64,000 nucleotides of DNA, taken from contig NZ_JQLN01000005.1 in the NCBI RefSeq assembly GCF_000744225.1, forward strand, positions 2,317,001 through 2,381,000, written 5' to 3'. This document shows, in pieces, positions 18,541 to 28,571 of this stretch (positions are counted from its first letter, which is position 1; the number at the start of each line of letters is the position of its first letter). The DNA is from Kitasatospora mediocidica KCTC 9733 (GTDB lineage Bacteria > Actinomycetota > Actinomycetes > Streptomycetales > Streptomycetaceae). The notes beneath the pieces were generated by a model. It did not search any database, had not been told where the DNA came from, and saw only the letters and a program-made list of their open reading frames with translations. A program made the translations under genes and the position numbers.

Positions 18541-19389
18541 CTACTTCTTCTTGGCCTTGGGCTTCGGGTCGGCCGGGTGCGGCGCCAGCCTGCGGTCGCC
18601 CTTGGCGGCGATCCGCTGCTCGCACAGCTCGGCCAGCACGGCGTAGCCCTGGGGGCCCATCAGCTCGGTCAGCTCGGGCCGGTAGCTGACGAAGACCGGG
18701 TCGGGGCCGTCGTGCGCCTCGGGGCTGCCGGTGCACCACCAGTGCAGGTCGTGACCGCCCGGGCCCCAGCCGCGGCGGTCGTACTCGCCGATGGTGACCT
18801 GGAGGTAGCGGGTGTCGTCGGGGCGGTCGATCCAGTCGTAGGTACGGCGGACCGGCAGCTGCCAGCAGACATCCGGCTTGGTCTCCAGCGGTTCCTTGCC
18901 CTCGGCCAGCGCCAGGGTGTGCAGGGCGCAGCCCTCGCCACCCGCGAAGCCGGGGCGGTTGAGGAAGACGCAGGCGCCGTCGACCCGGCGGGTCTGCCGG
19001 TCGCCGTCCTCGTCGAGCATCGTGATGCCGCCGTCGATGACGAGCTTGCCGTTCTCGTCGGTGCCCTCGTCGAAGAGCTGCCAGGTCTCCCGGGTGAGGC
19101 GGGCGGCGTGGCCGGTGACGCGCTTCTCGTCGTCCTCGTCCGAGTAGTGCGCGCCCAGCGTGCAGCAGCCGTCCGAGGCGCCGCGGCCCGGACGGATGCC
19201 GTGGCAGCCGCGACCGAAGATGCAGGTCCAGCGCGAGGTCAGCCAGGTCAGGTCGCAGCGGAAGACCTGCTCCTCGTCGGCGGGGTCGGCGAACTCGACC
19301 CAGGCGCGCGGGAAGTCCAGCGGGACCTCGGGACCGGGCTTCTTGACCTTGGTCTTGAGCTTGGGGGTGGGGATGTCGATGGCTGCCAC
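18541..19389 (-). CDS. Cys-rich conserved hypothetical protein (YkgJ/DUF3109-like)
   Basis: A 282-residue soluble protein with a conserved Cys pattern: [59 protein letters not shown] and WWCTGSP. The arrangement resembles the putative metal-binding YkgJ/DUF3109 family, in which Cys residues hold zinc or an iron-sulfur cluster. The C terminus is Lys-rich (PKPKAKKK). The start is uncertain: a GTG at 19389 ([12 protein letters not shown]) is used, but a GTG at 19434 is possible and neither has a clear ribosome binding site. It is transcribed toward nuoD and lies downstream of the alpha/beta hydrolase. Confidence 0.75.
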   Translation of the reverse strand: MAAIDIPTPKLKTKVKKPGPEVPLDFPRAWVEFADPADEEQVFRCDLTWLTSRWTCIFGRGCHGIRPGRGASDGCCTLGAHYSDEDDEKRVTGHAARLTRETWQLFDEGTDENGKLVIDGGITMLDEDGDRQTRRVDGACVFLNRPGFAGGEGCALHTLALAEGKEPLETKPDVCWQLPVRRTYDWIDRPDDTRYLQVTIGEYDRRGWGPGGHDLHWWCTGSPEAHDGPDPVFVSYRPELTELMGPQGYAVLAELCEQRIAAKGDRRLAPHPADPKPKAKKK

Positions 19390-19452
19390 CCGGCAAGGGT
19401 AGGCCCTGCGCGAAGCGGGCATCGAGGCAGACACAGCACGGCCGCCGCCGGG

Positions 19453-20205
19453 TCACCGCAGGAAGGCCTCCAGCGCGGCGGCGAAGGCGACCGGCACCTC
19501 GTACATCGGGTAGTGCCCGCTGGCCGGCAGCACCTCGATCTCGGCCTGGGGGTAGTGCGGCAGCCAGGTGGCCCGCAGCACCGCCTCCGAGAGCGCGGCG
19601 TCGTGCTCGCCGGCGAACAGCCGCACCGGCAGGGTGCTGCCGGTGATCTTGGCGGCGAAGTCCTGGGTGCTCCAGTCGGTCAGGTAGGCCGCGAAGGCCT
19701 CCTTGCGGGAGAGTGCCACGGACTGCGCCGTCATCCGGTCCAGCCAGACGGCGCCGGCGCGGTGGCCGGTGACCATGTCGAGAATGGCGCGGCGGTTGGC
19801 GGGCTGCTCCGCGGCGCCGTGGAACAGGTCGTACGCGTCACCCTCCAGGGGGAAGCCGGTGGCCGGCACCGGGGCGATCCCGGCCAGCTTGCGCACCCGG
19901 TGCGGCGCCTCGGCCAGCACCCGCTGCACCGCCTTGCCGCCCATCGAGTGGCCGACCAGCGAGAAGGTCCGCCAGCCGAGCTGGTCGGCCAGCGCCAGCG
20001 CGTCCTGGGCGATCTCGGCCACCGTGTACTCGCCGGGGACGTCGGCCCGGTCGCCGTAGCCGCGGTAGTCCAGGAAGGCGTAGCTGAAGGCCGCCGGATC
20101 GAGGCAGTCGAGGAACGGACCCCACCCGGCGCTGGTACCGAACCAGTCGTGCAGCACGATGACCTGGTGCTCGCCGCTGCCCAGCAGGCGGTGACTGATC
20201 GTCAT
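19453..20205 (-). CDS. Alpha/beta-fold hydrolase
   Basis: A 250-residue cytoplasmic alpha/beta hydrolase. The oxyanion segment VIVLHDWFGTSAGW, the nucleophile elbow LVGHSMGGKAVQ (Ser near residue 95), the acid in LFAGEHDAALSE and the catalytic His in PASGHYPMYEVP are all in order, so the triad is complete. The substrate is unknown; relatives include esterases and lactonases. The ATG at 20205 follows GGGAG by 9 bases. It lies upstream of the Cys-rich protein gene on the same strand and is divergent from the Ppx/GppA gene. Confidence 0.93.
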   Translation of the reverse strand: MTISHRLLGSGEHQVIVLHDWFGTSAGWGPFLDCLDPAAFSYAFLDYRGYGDRADVPGEYTVAEIAQDALALADQLGWRTFSLVGHSMGGKAVQRVLAEAPHRVRKLAGIAPVPATGFPLEGDAYDLFHGAAEQPANRRAILDMVTGHRAGAVWLDRMTAQSVALSRKEAFAAYLTDWSTQDFAAKITGSTLPVRLFAGEHDAALSEAVLRATWLPHYPQAEIEVLPASGHYPMYEVPVAFAAALEAFLR

Positions 20206-20324
20206 GTCCGGCTTCTCCCAAGGTGATGGACGGGGCGTTCGGTGAACAGCCTCCTCCGCTGCCGCTCGACGGGCAATCGAACACGCGGGATTTCCTCAGG
20301 TCGGGTGCCGTAGCGTGGTGAATT

Positions 20325-21263
20325 ATGCGACTCGGTGTGCTCGACGTAGGTTCCAACACCGTCCACTTCCTCGTGGTGGACGCCCACCCCGGTGCTGCCC
20401 CCCTGCCCGCGTACTCGCACAAGGCGGAGCTGCGGCTCGCCGAGCTGCTCGACGCGCAGGGGGCGATCAGCGAGGCGGGCATCGAGTTGCTGATCGGCAT
20501 GATCGCCTCCTCGATCCGGGTGGCCGAGGACAAGGGCGTGGTCGACCTGCTGCCGTTCGCCACCTCCGCGGTGCGCGAGGCGGCCAACGGCGAGGCCGTG
20601 CTCAAGCGGGTGCAGGACGAGACCGGCATCGAGCTGCAGGTGCTCTCCGGCGAGGAGGAGGCGCGGCTCACCTTCCTCGCCGTGCGGCGCTGGTTCGGTT
20701 GGTCGTCCGGCCGGCTGCTGGACCTGGACATCGGCGGCGGCTCGCTGGAGATCGCCTGCGGCCTGGACGAGCAGCCCGACGCGGCCTTCTCGCTGCCGCT
20801 GGGCGCGGGCCGGCTCACCGCCGGCTGGCTGCCCGACGAGGTCGCCGACCCCGAGCGGCTGCGCGACCTGCGCCGGCACATCCGGGCCGAGATCGCCGGT
20901 GTGGTCGGCGAGGTCGCCCGGCTCGGGCCGCCGGACCACGCGGTGGCCACCTCCAAGACCTTCAAGCAGCTCGCCCGGATGACCGGCGCCGCTCCCGCCG
21001 AGGCCGGCCTGCTGGTGACCAGACGGCTGACCCGCTCCGGGCTGTCCGCCTGGGTGCCCCGGCTGTCCGCCATGACGGTGGCCGAGCGGGCCCGGATCCC
21101 CGGCGTCTCCGAGGGCCGGGCCAAGCAGCTGCTGGCCGGCGCGCTGGTGGCCGACGCGGCGATGGACCTGTTCGGCCTCGACGAGCTGGACATCTGTCCC
21201 TGGGCGCTGCGGGAGGGCATCATCCTGCGCCGGCTGGACACCTTGGCCGCGCAGAACGGCTAG
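20325..21263 (+). CDS. Ppx/GppA-family exopolyphosphatase
   Basis: A 312-residue ASKHA-fold phosphatase of the short actinobacterial Ppx/GppA type, acting on polyphosphate or (p)ppGpp-related substrates. Motifs: [18 protein letters not shown] at the start (phosphate-1), [25 protein letters not shown] with the catalytic Glu, [15 protein letters not shown] (phosphate-2) and [14 protein letters not shown]. Actinobacteria usually have two paralogues with different activities; which one this is cannot be told. TAGCGT stands 8 bases before the ATG, compatible with a leaderless mRNA. Confidence 0.93.
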   Translation: MRLGVLDVGSNTVHFLVVDAHPGAAPLPAYSHKAELRLAELLDAQGAISEAGIELLIGMIASSIRVAEDKGVVDLLPFATSAVREAANGEAVLKRVQDETGIELQVLSGEEEARLTFLAVRRWFGWSSGRLLDLDIGGGSLEIACGLDEQPDAAFSLPLGAGRLTAGWLPDEVADPERLRDLRRHIRAEIAGVVGEVARLGPPDHAVATSKTFKQLARMTGAAPAEAGLLVTRRLTRSGLSAWVPRLSAMTVAERARIPGVSEGRAKQLLAGALVADAAMDLFGLDELDICPWALREGIILRRLDTLAAQNG

Positions 21264-21305
21264 CCGGGATCCCCGCCGGGGGCGCGGGCCGCATACGCTG
21301 TCCCC

Positions 21306-22328
21306 GTGGTGCGAGCAGGCGGACCGGAGGACGAAGAGCCGGACGGCGAGGAGCGCGCCCGCGGCCCGCGCCGCGCGGCGCGGATGGGCGGCGCGAGCGC
21401 GGCCAAACCACCCAGACCGCCCCGGCCGGTGCGCAGGCGCGCGATCCGCAAGGCGGCCGGGAGCGAGCGCCCCGCCCCACTGCTGCGCACCACCGACCGG
21501 CTCGTCCTGCCGCGGCACCCGGCGCTGCACGTCCCCGACACCAAGGTCGCCCTCTCCACCGCCTCGGTCTACCCGGAGAGCACCTCGATCGCCTTCGAGC
21601 TCGCGGCCAAGCTCGGCTACGACGGCGTCGAGGTGATGGTCTGGAACGACCCGGTCAGCCAGGACCTGGACGCCCTGCGGGCGCTCTCCGACAAGCACCA
21701 GCTGCCGATCCTGGCCGTGCACGCGCCCTGCCTGCTGATCACCCAGCGGGTCTGGACCACCGACCCGTGGACCAAGCTGGTGCGGGCCAGGGCAGCCGCC
21801 GAGAAGCTCGGCGCGGACACCGTGGTGGTCCACCCGCCGTTCCGCTGGCAACGCCAGTACGCCCGGGAGTTCGTCCGCGGGATCAACCGGATGGCGGACG
21901 AGACCGAGGTCCGGTTCGCCGTCGAGAACATGTACCCCTGGCGCTACCGCGACCGCGAGATGCTCGCCTACGCCCCCGGCTGGGACGTCACCGACGAGGA
22001 GTACCGGCACTTCACCATCGACCTCTCGCACGTCTCCACCTCGCGGATCGACGCCTTCGAGATGGTCGACCGGATGGGCGCGCGGCTGGCCCACGTCCAC
22101 CTCGCCGACGGCTCCGGGTCCGGCAAGGACGAGCACCTGATCCCCGGCCGCGGCAACCAGCCCTGCGCCGAGCTGCTGGAACGCCTCGCCCGCACCGGAT
22201 TCGGCGGCCACGTGGTGCTGGAGGTCAACACCCGCCGCTCCGGGTCGCCGGCCGAGCGGGAGTCCGACCTCGCCGAGGCGCTGGCCTTCACCCGGCTCCA
22301 TCTCGCCAGCGCTACGCGCGTACGCTGA
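21306..22328 (+). CDS. TIM-barrel sugar-phosphate isomerase/epimerase-type protein
   Basis: A 340-residue protein with an AP-endonuclease-2/xylose-isomerase-like TIM barrel from about residue 75. Metal-site segments are visible: [57 protein letters not shown] and HVVLEVNTR. The first 70 residues are a basic, Arg/Pro-rich extension ([20 protein letters not shown]) with no recognised fold. It starts at GTG 21306, 6 bases after TACGCT, so it is likely leaderless. The substrate is unknown. It lies 42 bases past the Ppx/GppA gene. Confidence 0.88.
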   Translation: MVRAGGPEDEEPDGEERARGPRRAARMGGASAAKPPRPPRPVRRRAIRKAAGSERPAPLLRTTDRLVLPRHPALHVPDTKVALSTASVYPESTSIAFELAAKLGYDGVEVMVWNDPVSQDLDALRALSDKHQLPILAVHAPCLLITQRVWTTDPWTKLVRARAAAEKLGADTVVVHPPFRWQRQYAREFVRGINRMADETEVRFAVENMYPWRYRDREMLAYAPGWDVTDEEYRHFTIDLSHVSTSRIDAFEMVDRMGARLAHVHLADGSGSGKDEHLIPGRGNQPCAELLERLARTGFGGHVVLEVNTRRSGSPAERESDLAEALAFTRLHLASATRVR

Positions 22329-22358
22329 CAGGACCACGACGACTTCGGGAGGCCGACG

Positions 22359-23123
22359 GTGACGGACAGCCAGTTGCAGGCGCACGCGGCGAGCTTCGGC
22401 GCCGTCGCCGCCGAGTACGACCGGGCCCGGCCGTCCTACCCGGCCGCGGTGTTCGACGCGATCGAGCGCCTGACGGGCCGTCCGCTCAAGGGCGCCGACG
22501 TGCTGGACGTGGGCGCCGGCACCGGCATCGCCACCCGGCTGCTGCACGAGCGCGGCGCCCGGGTGACGGCCGTCGAGCCGAGCGCCGGGATGGCCGCCCG
22601 GCTGCACGCCGTCAGCCCCCGGATCGCGCTGGTCAAGGGGGACGGCAACGACCTGCCGTTCCACGACGCGACCGCCGACCTGATCACCTACGCGCAGGCC
22701 TTCCACTGGACCGACCCGGCCCGCTCGATCCCCGAGGCGCTGCGGGTGCTGCGCCCGGGCGGCGCGCTGGCGCTGATCTGGAACCTCAAGGACCGCTCGG
22801 TCGGCTGGCTGCGCGCGCAGGAGGAGCGGCTGACCGCGGCCCTGCCCTCGTACCACTACTACGGCGCCATGAACGTGGTCATCGAGGCGCTGGGGGACTA
22901 CCCGTTCGAGGTGTCCCGCACCGAGCTGCGCTGGGAGCGCCGGCTCACCGTGGACGACGTGATCACCGATCTGCGGTCCAAGTCCTACTTCGCCGTCCTG
23001 GACGAGGACCGCAAGGGGCCGGTGCTGGCCGCCGAGCGGGCCGCGCTGCTGGAGGTGTTCCCCGACGGCGAGGTCGTCGAGCCGTACTCGGTGGACCTCA
23101 CGGTGGCGGTCAAGTGCGGCTGA
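22359..23123 (+). CDS. Class I SAM-dependent methyltransferase
   Basis: A 254-residue Methyltransf_11-type enzyme. It starts with the AASFGAVAAEYDRARPSYP segment typical of this subfamily; the SAM motif is LDVGAGTGIATRLL near residue 50, followed by VTAVEPSAGMAARL, GDGNDLPF, YAQAFHWTDP and LRPGGALALIWN. The substrate is unknown. The GTG at 22359 has GGGAGG 8 bases upstream, and TACGCT further up could be its -10, so unlike its neighbours it has a leader. It lies 30 bases past the TIM-barrel gene. Confidence 0.92.
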   Translation: MTDSQLQAHAASFGAVAAEYDRARPSYPAAVFDAIERLTGRPLKGADVLDVGAGTGIATRLLHERGARVTAVEPSAGMAARLHAVSPRIALVKGDGNDLPFHDATADLITYAQAFHWTDPARSIPEALRVLRPGGALALIWNLKDRSVGWLRAQEERLTAALPSYHYYGAMNVVIEALGDYPFEVSRTELRWERRLTVDDVITDLRSKSYFAVLDEDRKGPVLAAERAALLEVFPDGEVVEPYSVDLTVAVKCG

Positions 23124-23231
23124 CCGCCATCCGGACGCGCTGTCCGGCAGGCGGGACCGGGGCGTAGGCTCGAGTGTTACGGCGGCCCGCTCGTGGCGGG
23201 TCGCGCAGAGCCACCGAAGGAGTGGAGCCCA

Positions 23232-25076
23232 GTGCCCGAGCTGAAGTCCCGTACGGTCACCCACGGACGCAACATGGCAGGCGCCCGGGCGCTTCTTCGG
23301 GCGGCCGGTGTAGCCCGCGAGGACTTCGGCAAGCCGATCATCGCGGTCGCCAACTCCTTCACCGAGTTCGTCCCGGGGCACACCCACCTCCAGCCGGTGG
23401 GCCGGATCGTCTCCGAGGCGATCAAGGCCGCCGGCGGCATCCCGCGCGAGTTCAACACCATCGCGGTGGACGACGGCATCGCGATGGGCCACGGCGGCAT
23501 GCTCTACTCGCTGCCCTCCCGCGACCTGATCGCCGACTCGGTCGAGTACATGGTCAACGCGCACTGCGCGGACGCCCTGATCTGCATCTCCAACTGCGAC
23601 AAGATCACCCCCGGCATGCTGATGGCCGCGCTGCGCCTCAACATCCCGGTGGTCTTCGTCTCCGGCGGCCCGATGGAGGCCGGCAAGGCCACCCTGGTGG
23701 ACGGCACGGTCCGCAAGCTCGACCTGGTCAACGCGATCTCGGACGCCGTCAACGAGAACGTCTCCGACGCGGACATCGCGATCATCGAGGAGAACGCCTG
23801 CCCGACCTGCGGGTCCTGTTCGGGCATGTTCACCGCCAACTCGATGAACTGCCTCGCCGAGGCCATCGGCCTGGCGCTGCCCGGCAACGGCTCGGTGCTG
23901 GCCACCCACACCGCCCGCAAGGACCTCTACGAGGACGCCGGCCGGACGATCGTCGACATCACGCTGCGCCACTACCACCAGGACGACTACTCGGTCCTGC
24001 CGCGCAACATCGCCACCCGCGCCGCGTTCGAGAACGCGATGGCGCTGGACATCGCGATGGGCGGCTCGACCAACACGATCCTGCACCTGCTGGCCGCCGC
24101 GCAGGAGGCCGAGGTGGACTTCGACATGCGGGCCATCGACGCCATCTCGCGCAAGGTGCCCTGCCTGTCCAAGGTCGCGCCCAACGGCAACTACTACATG
24201 GAGGACGTCCACCGGGCCGGCGGCGTCCCGGCGATCCTCGGTGAGCTGTACCGCGGCGGGCTGCTGAACGAGGACGTGCACACCGTGCACTCCGGCTCGC
24301 TCGACGAGTGGCTGAAGACCTGGGACCTGCGGGGCGGCTCGCCGTCCCCGGAGGCCGTCGAGATGTTCCACGCGGCCCCCGGCTGCGTCCGCTCGGCCAC
24401 CGCGTTCTCGCAGTCCGAGCGCTGGGAGACGCTGGACACCGACGCCGCGGGCGGCTGCATCCGCAGCGTCCAGCACGCCTACTCCGTCGAGGGCGGCCTG
24501 GCCGTGCTCTACGGCAACCTCGCCGAGGACGGCTGCATCGTGAAGACGGCCGGCGTCGACGAGTCGATCTGGACGTTCAGCGGGCCGGCCGTGGTGGTCG
24601 AGTCCCAGGAGGACGCGGTCGACGCCATCCTGACCAAGCGGATCAAGGAGGGCGACGTCGTGGTGATTCGCTACGAGGGTCCCAAGGGTGGCCCCGGCAT
24701 GCAGGAGATGCTCTACCCGACCTCCTTCCTCAAGGGCCGCGGCCTGGGCAAGGCCTGCGCGCTGATCACCGACGGGCGCTTCTCCGGCGGCACCTCCGGC
24801 CTCTCGATCGGCCACGCCTCGCCCGAGGCGGCGTCCGGCGGCACCATCGCGCTGGTCGAGGACGGCGACGTCATCTCGATCGACATCCCCGGGCGCAAGG
24901 TCAGCCTGGAGGTCTCCTTCGAGGAGCTGCACGAGCGCCGGCTCAAGCTGGAAGCCGAGGGCGGCTACCGGCCCAAGAACCGTGAGCGGCAGGTCAGCCA
25001 GGCCCTGCGGGCGTACGCGGCGATGGCCACCTCCGCCGACCGGGGCGCGGTGCGCGACATCAGCAAGCTGGGCTGA
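23232..25076 (+). CDS. ilvD: Dihydroxy-acid dehydratase
   Basis: Fe-S lyase of valine, isoleucine and pantothenate-precursor synthesis: dehydrates 2,3-dihydroxy-isovalerate to 2-ketoisovalerate. The 614 residues carry cluster ligands Cys122 ([12 protein letters not shown]) and the [19 protein letters not shown] block (Cys190, 193, 196), plus [11 protein letters not shown] and [19 protein letters not shown]. The presence of Cys193 together with Cys122 and Cys196 resembles the E. coli-type enzyme. The GTG at 23232 (VPELKSRTV) is chosen from family length and an AAGGAG 9 bases upstream. 2-Ketoisovalerate also feeds pantoate, linking this gene to the pan genes. Confidence 0.97.
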   Translation: MPELKSRTVTHGRNMAGARALLRAAGVAREDFGKPIIAVANSFTEFVPGHTHLQPVGRIVSEAIKAAGGIPREFNTIAVDDGIAMGHGGMLYSLPSRDLIADSVEYMVNAHCADALICISNCDKITPGMLMAALRLNIPVVFVSGGPMEAGKATLVDGTVRKLDLVNAISDAVNENVSDADIAIIEENACPTCGSCSGMFTANSMNCLAEAIGLALPGNGSVLATHTARKDLYEDAGRTIVDITLRHYHQDDYSVLPRNIATRAAFENAMALDIAMGGSTNTILHLLAAAQEAEVDFDMRAIDAISRKVPCLSKVAPNGNYYMEDVHRAGGVPAILGELYRGGLLNEDVHTVHSGSLDEWLKTWDLRGGSPSPEAVEMFHAAPGCVRSATAFSQSERWETLDTDAAGGCIRSVQHAYSVEGGLAVLYGNLAEDGCIVKTAGVDESIWTFSGPAVVVESQEDAVDAILTKRIKEGDVVVIRYEGPKGGPGMQEMLYPTSFLKGRGLGKACALITDGRFSGGTSGLSIGHASPEAASGGTIALVEDGDVISIDIPGRKVSLEVSFEELHERRLKLEAEGGYRPKNRERQVSQALRAYAAMATSADRGAVRDISKLG

Positions 25077-25138
25077 GCCCGGCAGGTCGGTCGGTCCGGG
25101 CTCCGGTTTCCTCCGCTGCGCGGGTGATAATCGGACCC

Positions 25139-25627
25139 GTGACCGACGACCGCACCGCCCCCGCGCCCGAACCCATCCGCTTCTTCGGCACCAGCTGGGT
25201 GGACCGCGGGCGCGACTACTGGCTGCGGCGCGCTCTCGTTCCGGTCGGGGCGCTGCTGACGGTGCTCGCCGGGGCGTTCGTGCTGCGCTTCGCGGTCAGC
25301 GGGGTGCAGCTGTCCAAGTCCGGCGGGTTCGTCAACGGACTGCTGATCGGCGCGATCGCGGTCTGCTCGTGCCTGGCGGCGCTGCGCAACTGGAAGCAGC
25401 TCTCCGAGGGCCGCGACGCGCTCACCGGCTGGATGGCCGAGGAGAAGTCGCTCGGCGCGGTCTGGCTGATCGGCTGCGTGGGCGCGGCGGCGGCGTACTT
25501 CCTGCGCAGCCTCACCGAGGCCCCCGGCGAGGCTGTCCGGCGGGCCCGCTACGAGCGCGCCGTGGAGCGGCACGAGCGCCGCTCGACCGGCCGCGCGGGG
25601 CGTCCGGGCAAGCGGCGCAAGGGCTGA
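25139..25627 (+). CDS. Conserved membrane protein with basic tail
   Basis: A 162-residue protein with three probable transmembrane helices (ALVPVGALLTVLAGAFVLRF, GFVNGLLIGAIAVCSCLAAL, LGAVWLIGCVGAAAAYF) and a highly basic C terminus (RRSTGRAGRPGKRRKG). No family is recognised with certainty. The GTG at 25139 (VTDDRTAPAPEPI) is preferred because GATAAT at 25126-25131, a near-perfect -10, lies 7 bases upstream, making this the best-looking leaderless start in the window. It lies just past ilvD and converges on the next gene; the stops almost touch. Confidence 0.75.
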   Translation: MTDDRTAPAPEPIRFFGTSWVDRGRDYWLRRALVPVGALLTVLAGAFVLRFAVSGVQLSKSGGFVNGLLIGAIAVCSCLAALRNWKQLSEGRDALTGWMAEEKSLGAVWLIGCVGAAAAYFLRSLTEAPGEAVRRARYERAVERHERRSTGRAGRPGKRRKG

Positions 25628-25628
25628 A

Positions 25629-26939
25629 TCAGCTGCGGCTGATGGTCCCGCACTTGTCATTCTCCGGCAGCGGCTTGCTGTGGTCGTACGGGTCGCTGGT
25701 CGGCCCGGTCTGCGCCTCCCGGCCGCCGCCCGCGTCGGTCTGCGGGAATGTCGGCTCCAGCCAGCCGTCCCCCGTTTGGCAGTAGTTGTTGCCCATGTCG
25801 CTGTAGCCCTTGCCGAGCTCCAGCTTCGTGGGGTCGACGTCGTACCGGGCCGGGTCCGCGAACCGGAAGTCCTGCTCGCGGCGGACGATGTCGCGGGTGA
25901 CCTCGGTGCTGCCCTTCAGCTGCAGCCAGCCGACCGACTGGGTTCCGCCGCCGGCGCCGCCCGAGCCGCCGCCCTGCGGGGAGGGCGAGGGGGCGGCCGA
26001 CGGCCAGTACACGTCGGGGCCCGGCACCAGCGCGTAGACGAAGGTGTAGTCGGTGTGCACCAGCAGACCGTGGTCGCCGTCGCTCTCGAAGCTGGTGTGG
26101 CCCTGGACCTTGACCACGTCACCGGCCGGGACGGCGGTGCGGGGGTTGAACCGGCTGAACCAGATGGTCGGGTCGTGGTCCGTGGAGGGGTGCGCGAGCG
26201 CCGCCGTCGCCGTGTCGCGCTCCTGGCGGTCCAGCATGCCCAGCGCCGCCTGCGGGCTGCCGCCGGCCACGACCGCCGGGTCCAGGTTGGACGCGACCAG
26301 GAAGGCCTTCACCAGCTGGAGCTTCGCGGTGACCTCGTCCGCCCCGAACGTCCCGGTGGCCTGACCCGGCGGCAGCGCGATGCCGTCCGCCCCGGCCGGC
26401 CACGCCAGGGCCGGCGAGCCGGCCCACGGGTGGTCCACGGTCGGGTTGTCGGGGGCCTCGGTGGAGGGCGCGGCGCTCGGGGCTGCGGTCTCGGGGGCCT
26501 GGGTGGTGATCGGCTTGGGGCTCATCGGGGCGCCCGCGGTGCCGCCGTTGCCGGGGCCCGCGCCGATGTGGGTGTCGTACCAGGTGTGCAGCCGGTCGAC
26601 GTTCAGCCCGGCCAGCACCACCGAGGCGGCCAGCAGGACGAAGACCGGCGTCTGCCAGTTGCGCTTCGACCGGCGGACGGGATTGCCCCAGGCGTCGACC
26701 CGCTTCGCCTTGCGGTCGAAACGCCCGCGCCGGATCTCGGTCGGCGGGCGCCACGGCTGCGGTTCCTCGGGCGGGTTGTTCTTCCACTTCGCGGCGAGGT
26801 GCCGGGCGCGGCCGGACTGCTCCTTGACGGCGGCCGCCTTGACGAAATCGTCGTCCAGGACCAGCCCGGCGAACGGGTCCGGCTCCTGCTCCTGCTCGGA
26901 GGAGGGCGGCGGGAAATCGGGGTCTTCGGCTATCGGCAC
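25629..26939 (-). CDS. SCO2583/SCO2584-type single-span membrane protein
   Basis: A 436-residue protein. The cytoplasmic N terminus (FAGLVLDDDFVKAAAVKE, RARHLAAKWKNNPPEEPQPW) resembles the N-terminal domain of a Streptomyces family I recall as SCO2583/SCO2584. One transmembrane helix follows (WQTPVFVLLAASVVLAGLNV, about residues 105-125), then a Thr/Pro/Ala-rich linker and a large outer domain (around TGTFGADEVTAKLQLVKAFL to the C terminus) containing a Gly-rich insert and Cys residues near the end. Function unknown. The GTG at 26939 has CATACT 6 bases upstream, so it may be leaderless. Confidence 0.8.
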   Translation of the reverse strand: MPIAEDPDFPPPSSEQEQEPDPFAGLVLDDDFVKAAAVKEQSGRARHLAAKWKNNPPEEPQPWRPPTEIRRGRFDRKAKRVDAWGNPVRRSKRNWQTPVFVLLAASVVLAGLNVDRLHTWYDTHIGAGPGNGGTAGAPMSPKPITTQAPETAAPSAAPSTEAPDNPTVDHPWAGSPALAWPAGADGIALPPGQATGTFGADEVTAKLQLVKAFLVASNLDPAVVAGGSPQAALGMLDRQERDTATAALAHPSTDHDPTIWFSRFNPRTAVPAGDVVKVQGHTSFESDGDHGLLVHTDYTFVYALVPGPDVYWPSAAPSPSPQGGGSGGAGGGTQSVGWLQLKGSTEVTRDIVRREQDFRFADPARYDVDPTKLELGKGYSDMGNNYCQTGDGWLEPTFPQTDAGGGREAQTGPTSDPYDHSKPLPENDKCGTISRS

Positions 26940-27088
26940 GCCGTCAGTATGCAGATGGCGGCGCACGGTTCGATCGCCGGGAGGCGGAATCGTGCGCCCG
27001 GGGTGATCAATCTGTGCCGATTGGGACCCACTTGCCCGGAACGCCCCGCCCGGTTCCGTGCCTGCGGCCGGTCGGACCTGCTCGCGTC

Positions 27089-27568
27089 CTACTTGCGGGC
27101 GCCCTTGACCGAGCCGACTACGCCGGCGATCACCAGCAGCACCCCGGCGGGCAGCAGCGAGGTGAAGAAGGCGCCGATCAGCCCCCAGTCCCCGAGGATG
27201 CTGAGCACCAGCGTGTTGAGCACCAGCAGCGCGCCGCTCGCGGGGAGTGCCGCCTTCCACGGGTGCGCGTCCGCCCAGCGGCGCAGCCGCCGGTCGCCGG
27301 TGTCCTTGCGCAGCTGGCCGCCCACCGTGCCGACCAGGAAGAAGAAGAACAGCGCCAGCCCGGCCGGCCCGGCCAGGATGCTCGTCGACCAGCTCCCGGT
27401 CAGGACGTCGACCCCGAGCGCCGCAGCGCCCACCACCGCACCGACCGCCGCGCCCACCCGCCACGACCCGAGGGCCGTCGACGCTACGGCCAGCTGCCGG
27501 TTCTCACTCCGCGACAAATCTCCGTGTGCCATATCTCCACCGTGCTCCTCGGCGGTCCCTGAAGCCAT
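27089..27568 (-). CDS. Four-helix membrane protein
   Basis: A 159-residue integral membrane protein with four hydrophobic spans (AAVGAVVGAAALGVDVL, ILAGPAGLALFFFFLVGTVG, ALPASGALLVLNTLVLSILG, GAFFTSLLPAGVLLVIAGVV) and a short basic tail. No family is recognised. The ATG at 27568 has a G-rich ribosome binding site 8 bases upstream; the ATG at 27532 (MAHGDLSRSENR) is an alternative with GGAG placed too close. It is divergent from proC, with a 30-bp perfect palindrome between them. Confidence 0.75.
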   Translation of the reverse strand: MASGTAEEHGGDMAHGDLSRSENRQLAVASTALGSWRVGAAVGAVVGAAALGVDVLTGSWSTSILAGPAGLALFFFFLVGTVGGQLRKDTGDRRLRRWADAHPWKAALPASGALLVLNTLVLSILGDWGLIGAFFTSLLPAGVLLVIAGVVGSVKGARK

Positions 27569-27605
27569 AGGGGTAACCCCCGAGTTTTCCCCTACTGGGC
27601 GATGG

Positions 27606-27635
27606 CCGGGGCGATCACCCGGGTGATCGCCCCGG
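27606..27635. repeat. 30-bp perfect palindrome between divergent genes
   Basis: Positions 27606-27620 and 27621-27635 are exact reverse complements with no spacer (core GATCACCCGGGTGATC). It lies between the starts of the membrane-protein gene (minus) and proC (plus), where a terminator is not expected, so it may be an operator. It has no T-run on either side. Confidence 0.8.
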
Positions 27636-27743
27636 CGGGGTGGTGGACGGTGCGGGTCCGCAGAGCGGACGCACCCCGCTCCCGGCGGCCCCGGGTGCGA
27701 GGATGTGGCCAGCACCGCCGCGATGATCAAGGAGACCCACGCC

Positions 27744-28571
27744 ATGACCAGCAGCGCCGTCCAAGCCCAGCGGATCGCCTTCCTCGGTACCGGCAAGATC
27801 GGTGAAGCCCTGCTCTCCGGGCTGCTGCGGGCGGGGAAGGATCCGGCGGACGTCCTGGTCACCGCGCGCCGTCCGGAGCGGGCCGCCGAGCTGGCCGCGA
27901 AGTACGGGGTGGGCGTCACCACCAACCGGGAGGCGGCCAAGCTCGCCGACACGCTGATCCTCGCCGTGAAGCCGCAGGACATGGGCACCCTGATCGAGGA
28001 GCTGGGCCCGCACATGACCGCCGACCGGCTGGTCATCTCGGCCGCGGCGGGCATCCCGACCCGCTGGTTCGAGGCCCGGCTGCCGGCCGGTACCCCGGTG
28101 GTCCGGGTGATGCCCAACACGCCCGTCCTGGTCGACGAGGGCATGAGCGTCATCTCCGGCGGCTCGTACGCCCGCGAGGAGCACCTGGTGCGCACCGAGG
28201 AGATCTTCCAGTCGGTCGGCAAGGCGCTGCGGCTGCCCGAGGCGCAGCAGGACGCGGCCACCGCGCTGTCCGGCTCGGGCCCGGCGTACTTCTACTACCT
28301 GGTCGAGGCGATGACCGACGCGGGCATCCTGCTCGGCCTGCCCCGGCAGGTGGCGCACGACCTGATCGTCCAGTCGGCGGTCGGCGCCTCGGTGATGCTG
28401 CGCGACTCCGGCGAGCACCCGGTCAAGCTGCGCGAGGCGGTCACCTCGCCGGCCGGCACCACCATCGCGGCCATCCGCGAGCTGGAGAACCACGGTGTGC
28501 GGGCGGCCCTGCTCGGCGCGCTGGAGGCGGCCCGCAACCGCTCCCAGGAGCTCGCCTCGGGCGGGAAGTGA
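27744..28571 (+). CDS. proC: Pyrroline-5-carboxylate reductase
   Basis: Last step of proline synthesis: reduces 1-pyrroline-5-carboxylate with NAD(P)H. The 275 residues show the Rossmann motif [18 protein letters not shown] at the N terminus, [27 protein letters not shown], and the C-terminal signature [19 protein letters not shown] with [15 protein letters not shown]. The ATG at 27744 has AAGGAG 9 bases upstream. Its stop overlaps the next gene's GTG (GTGA), so the two are translationally coupled. Confidence 0.97.
   Translation: MTSSAVQAQRIAFLGTGKIGEALLSGLLRAGKDPADVLVTARRPERAAELAAKYGVGVTTNREAAKLADTLILAVKPQDMGTLIEELGPHMTADRLVISAAAGIPTRWFEARLPAGTPVVRVMPNTPVLVDEGMSVISGGSYAREEHLVRTEEIFQSVGKALRLPEAQQDAATALSGSGPAYFYYLVEAMTDAGILLGLPRQVAHDLIVQSAVGASVMLRDSGEHPVKLREAVTSPAGTTIAAIRELENHGVRAALLGALEAARNRSQELASGGK

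Noticed and set aside
20202-24932. 1,576-codon minus-strand frame opposite ppx, TIM-barrel, methyltransferase and ilvD
   Set aside because: All four plus-strand genes have clear motifs; the antisense product is repetitive Val/Gly/Asp/Arg sequence typical of high-GC shadows.
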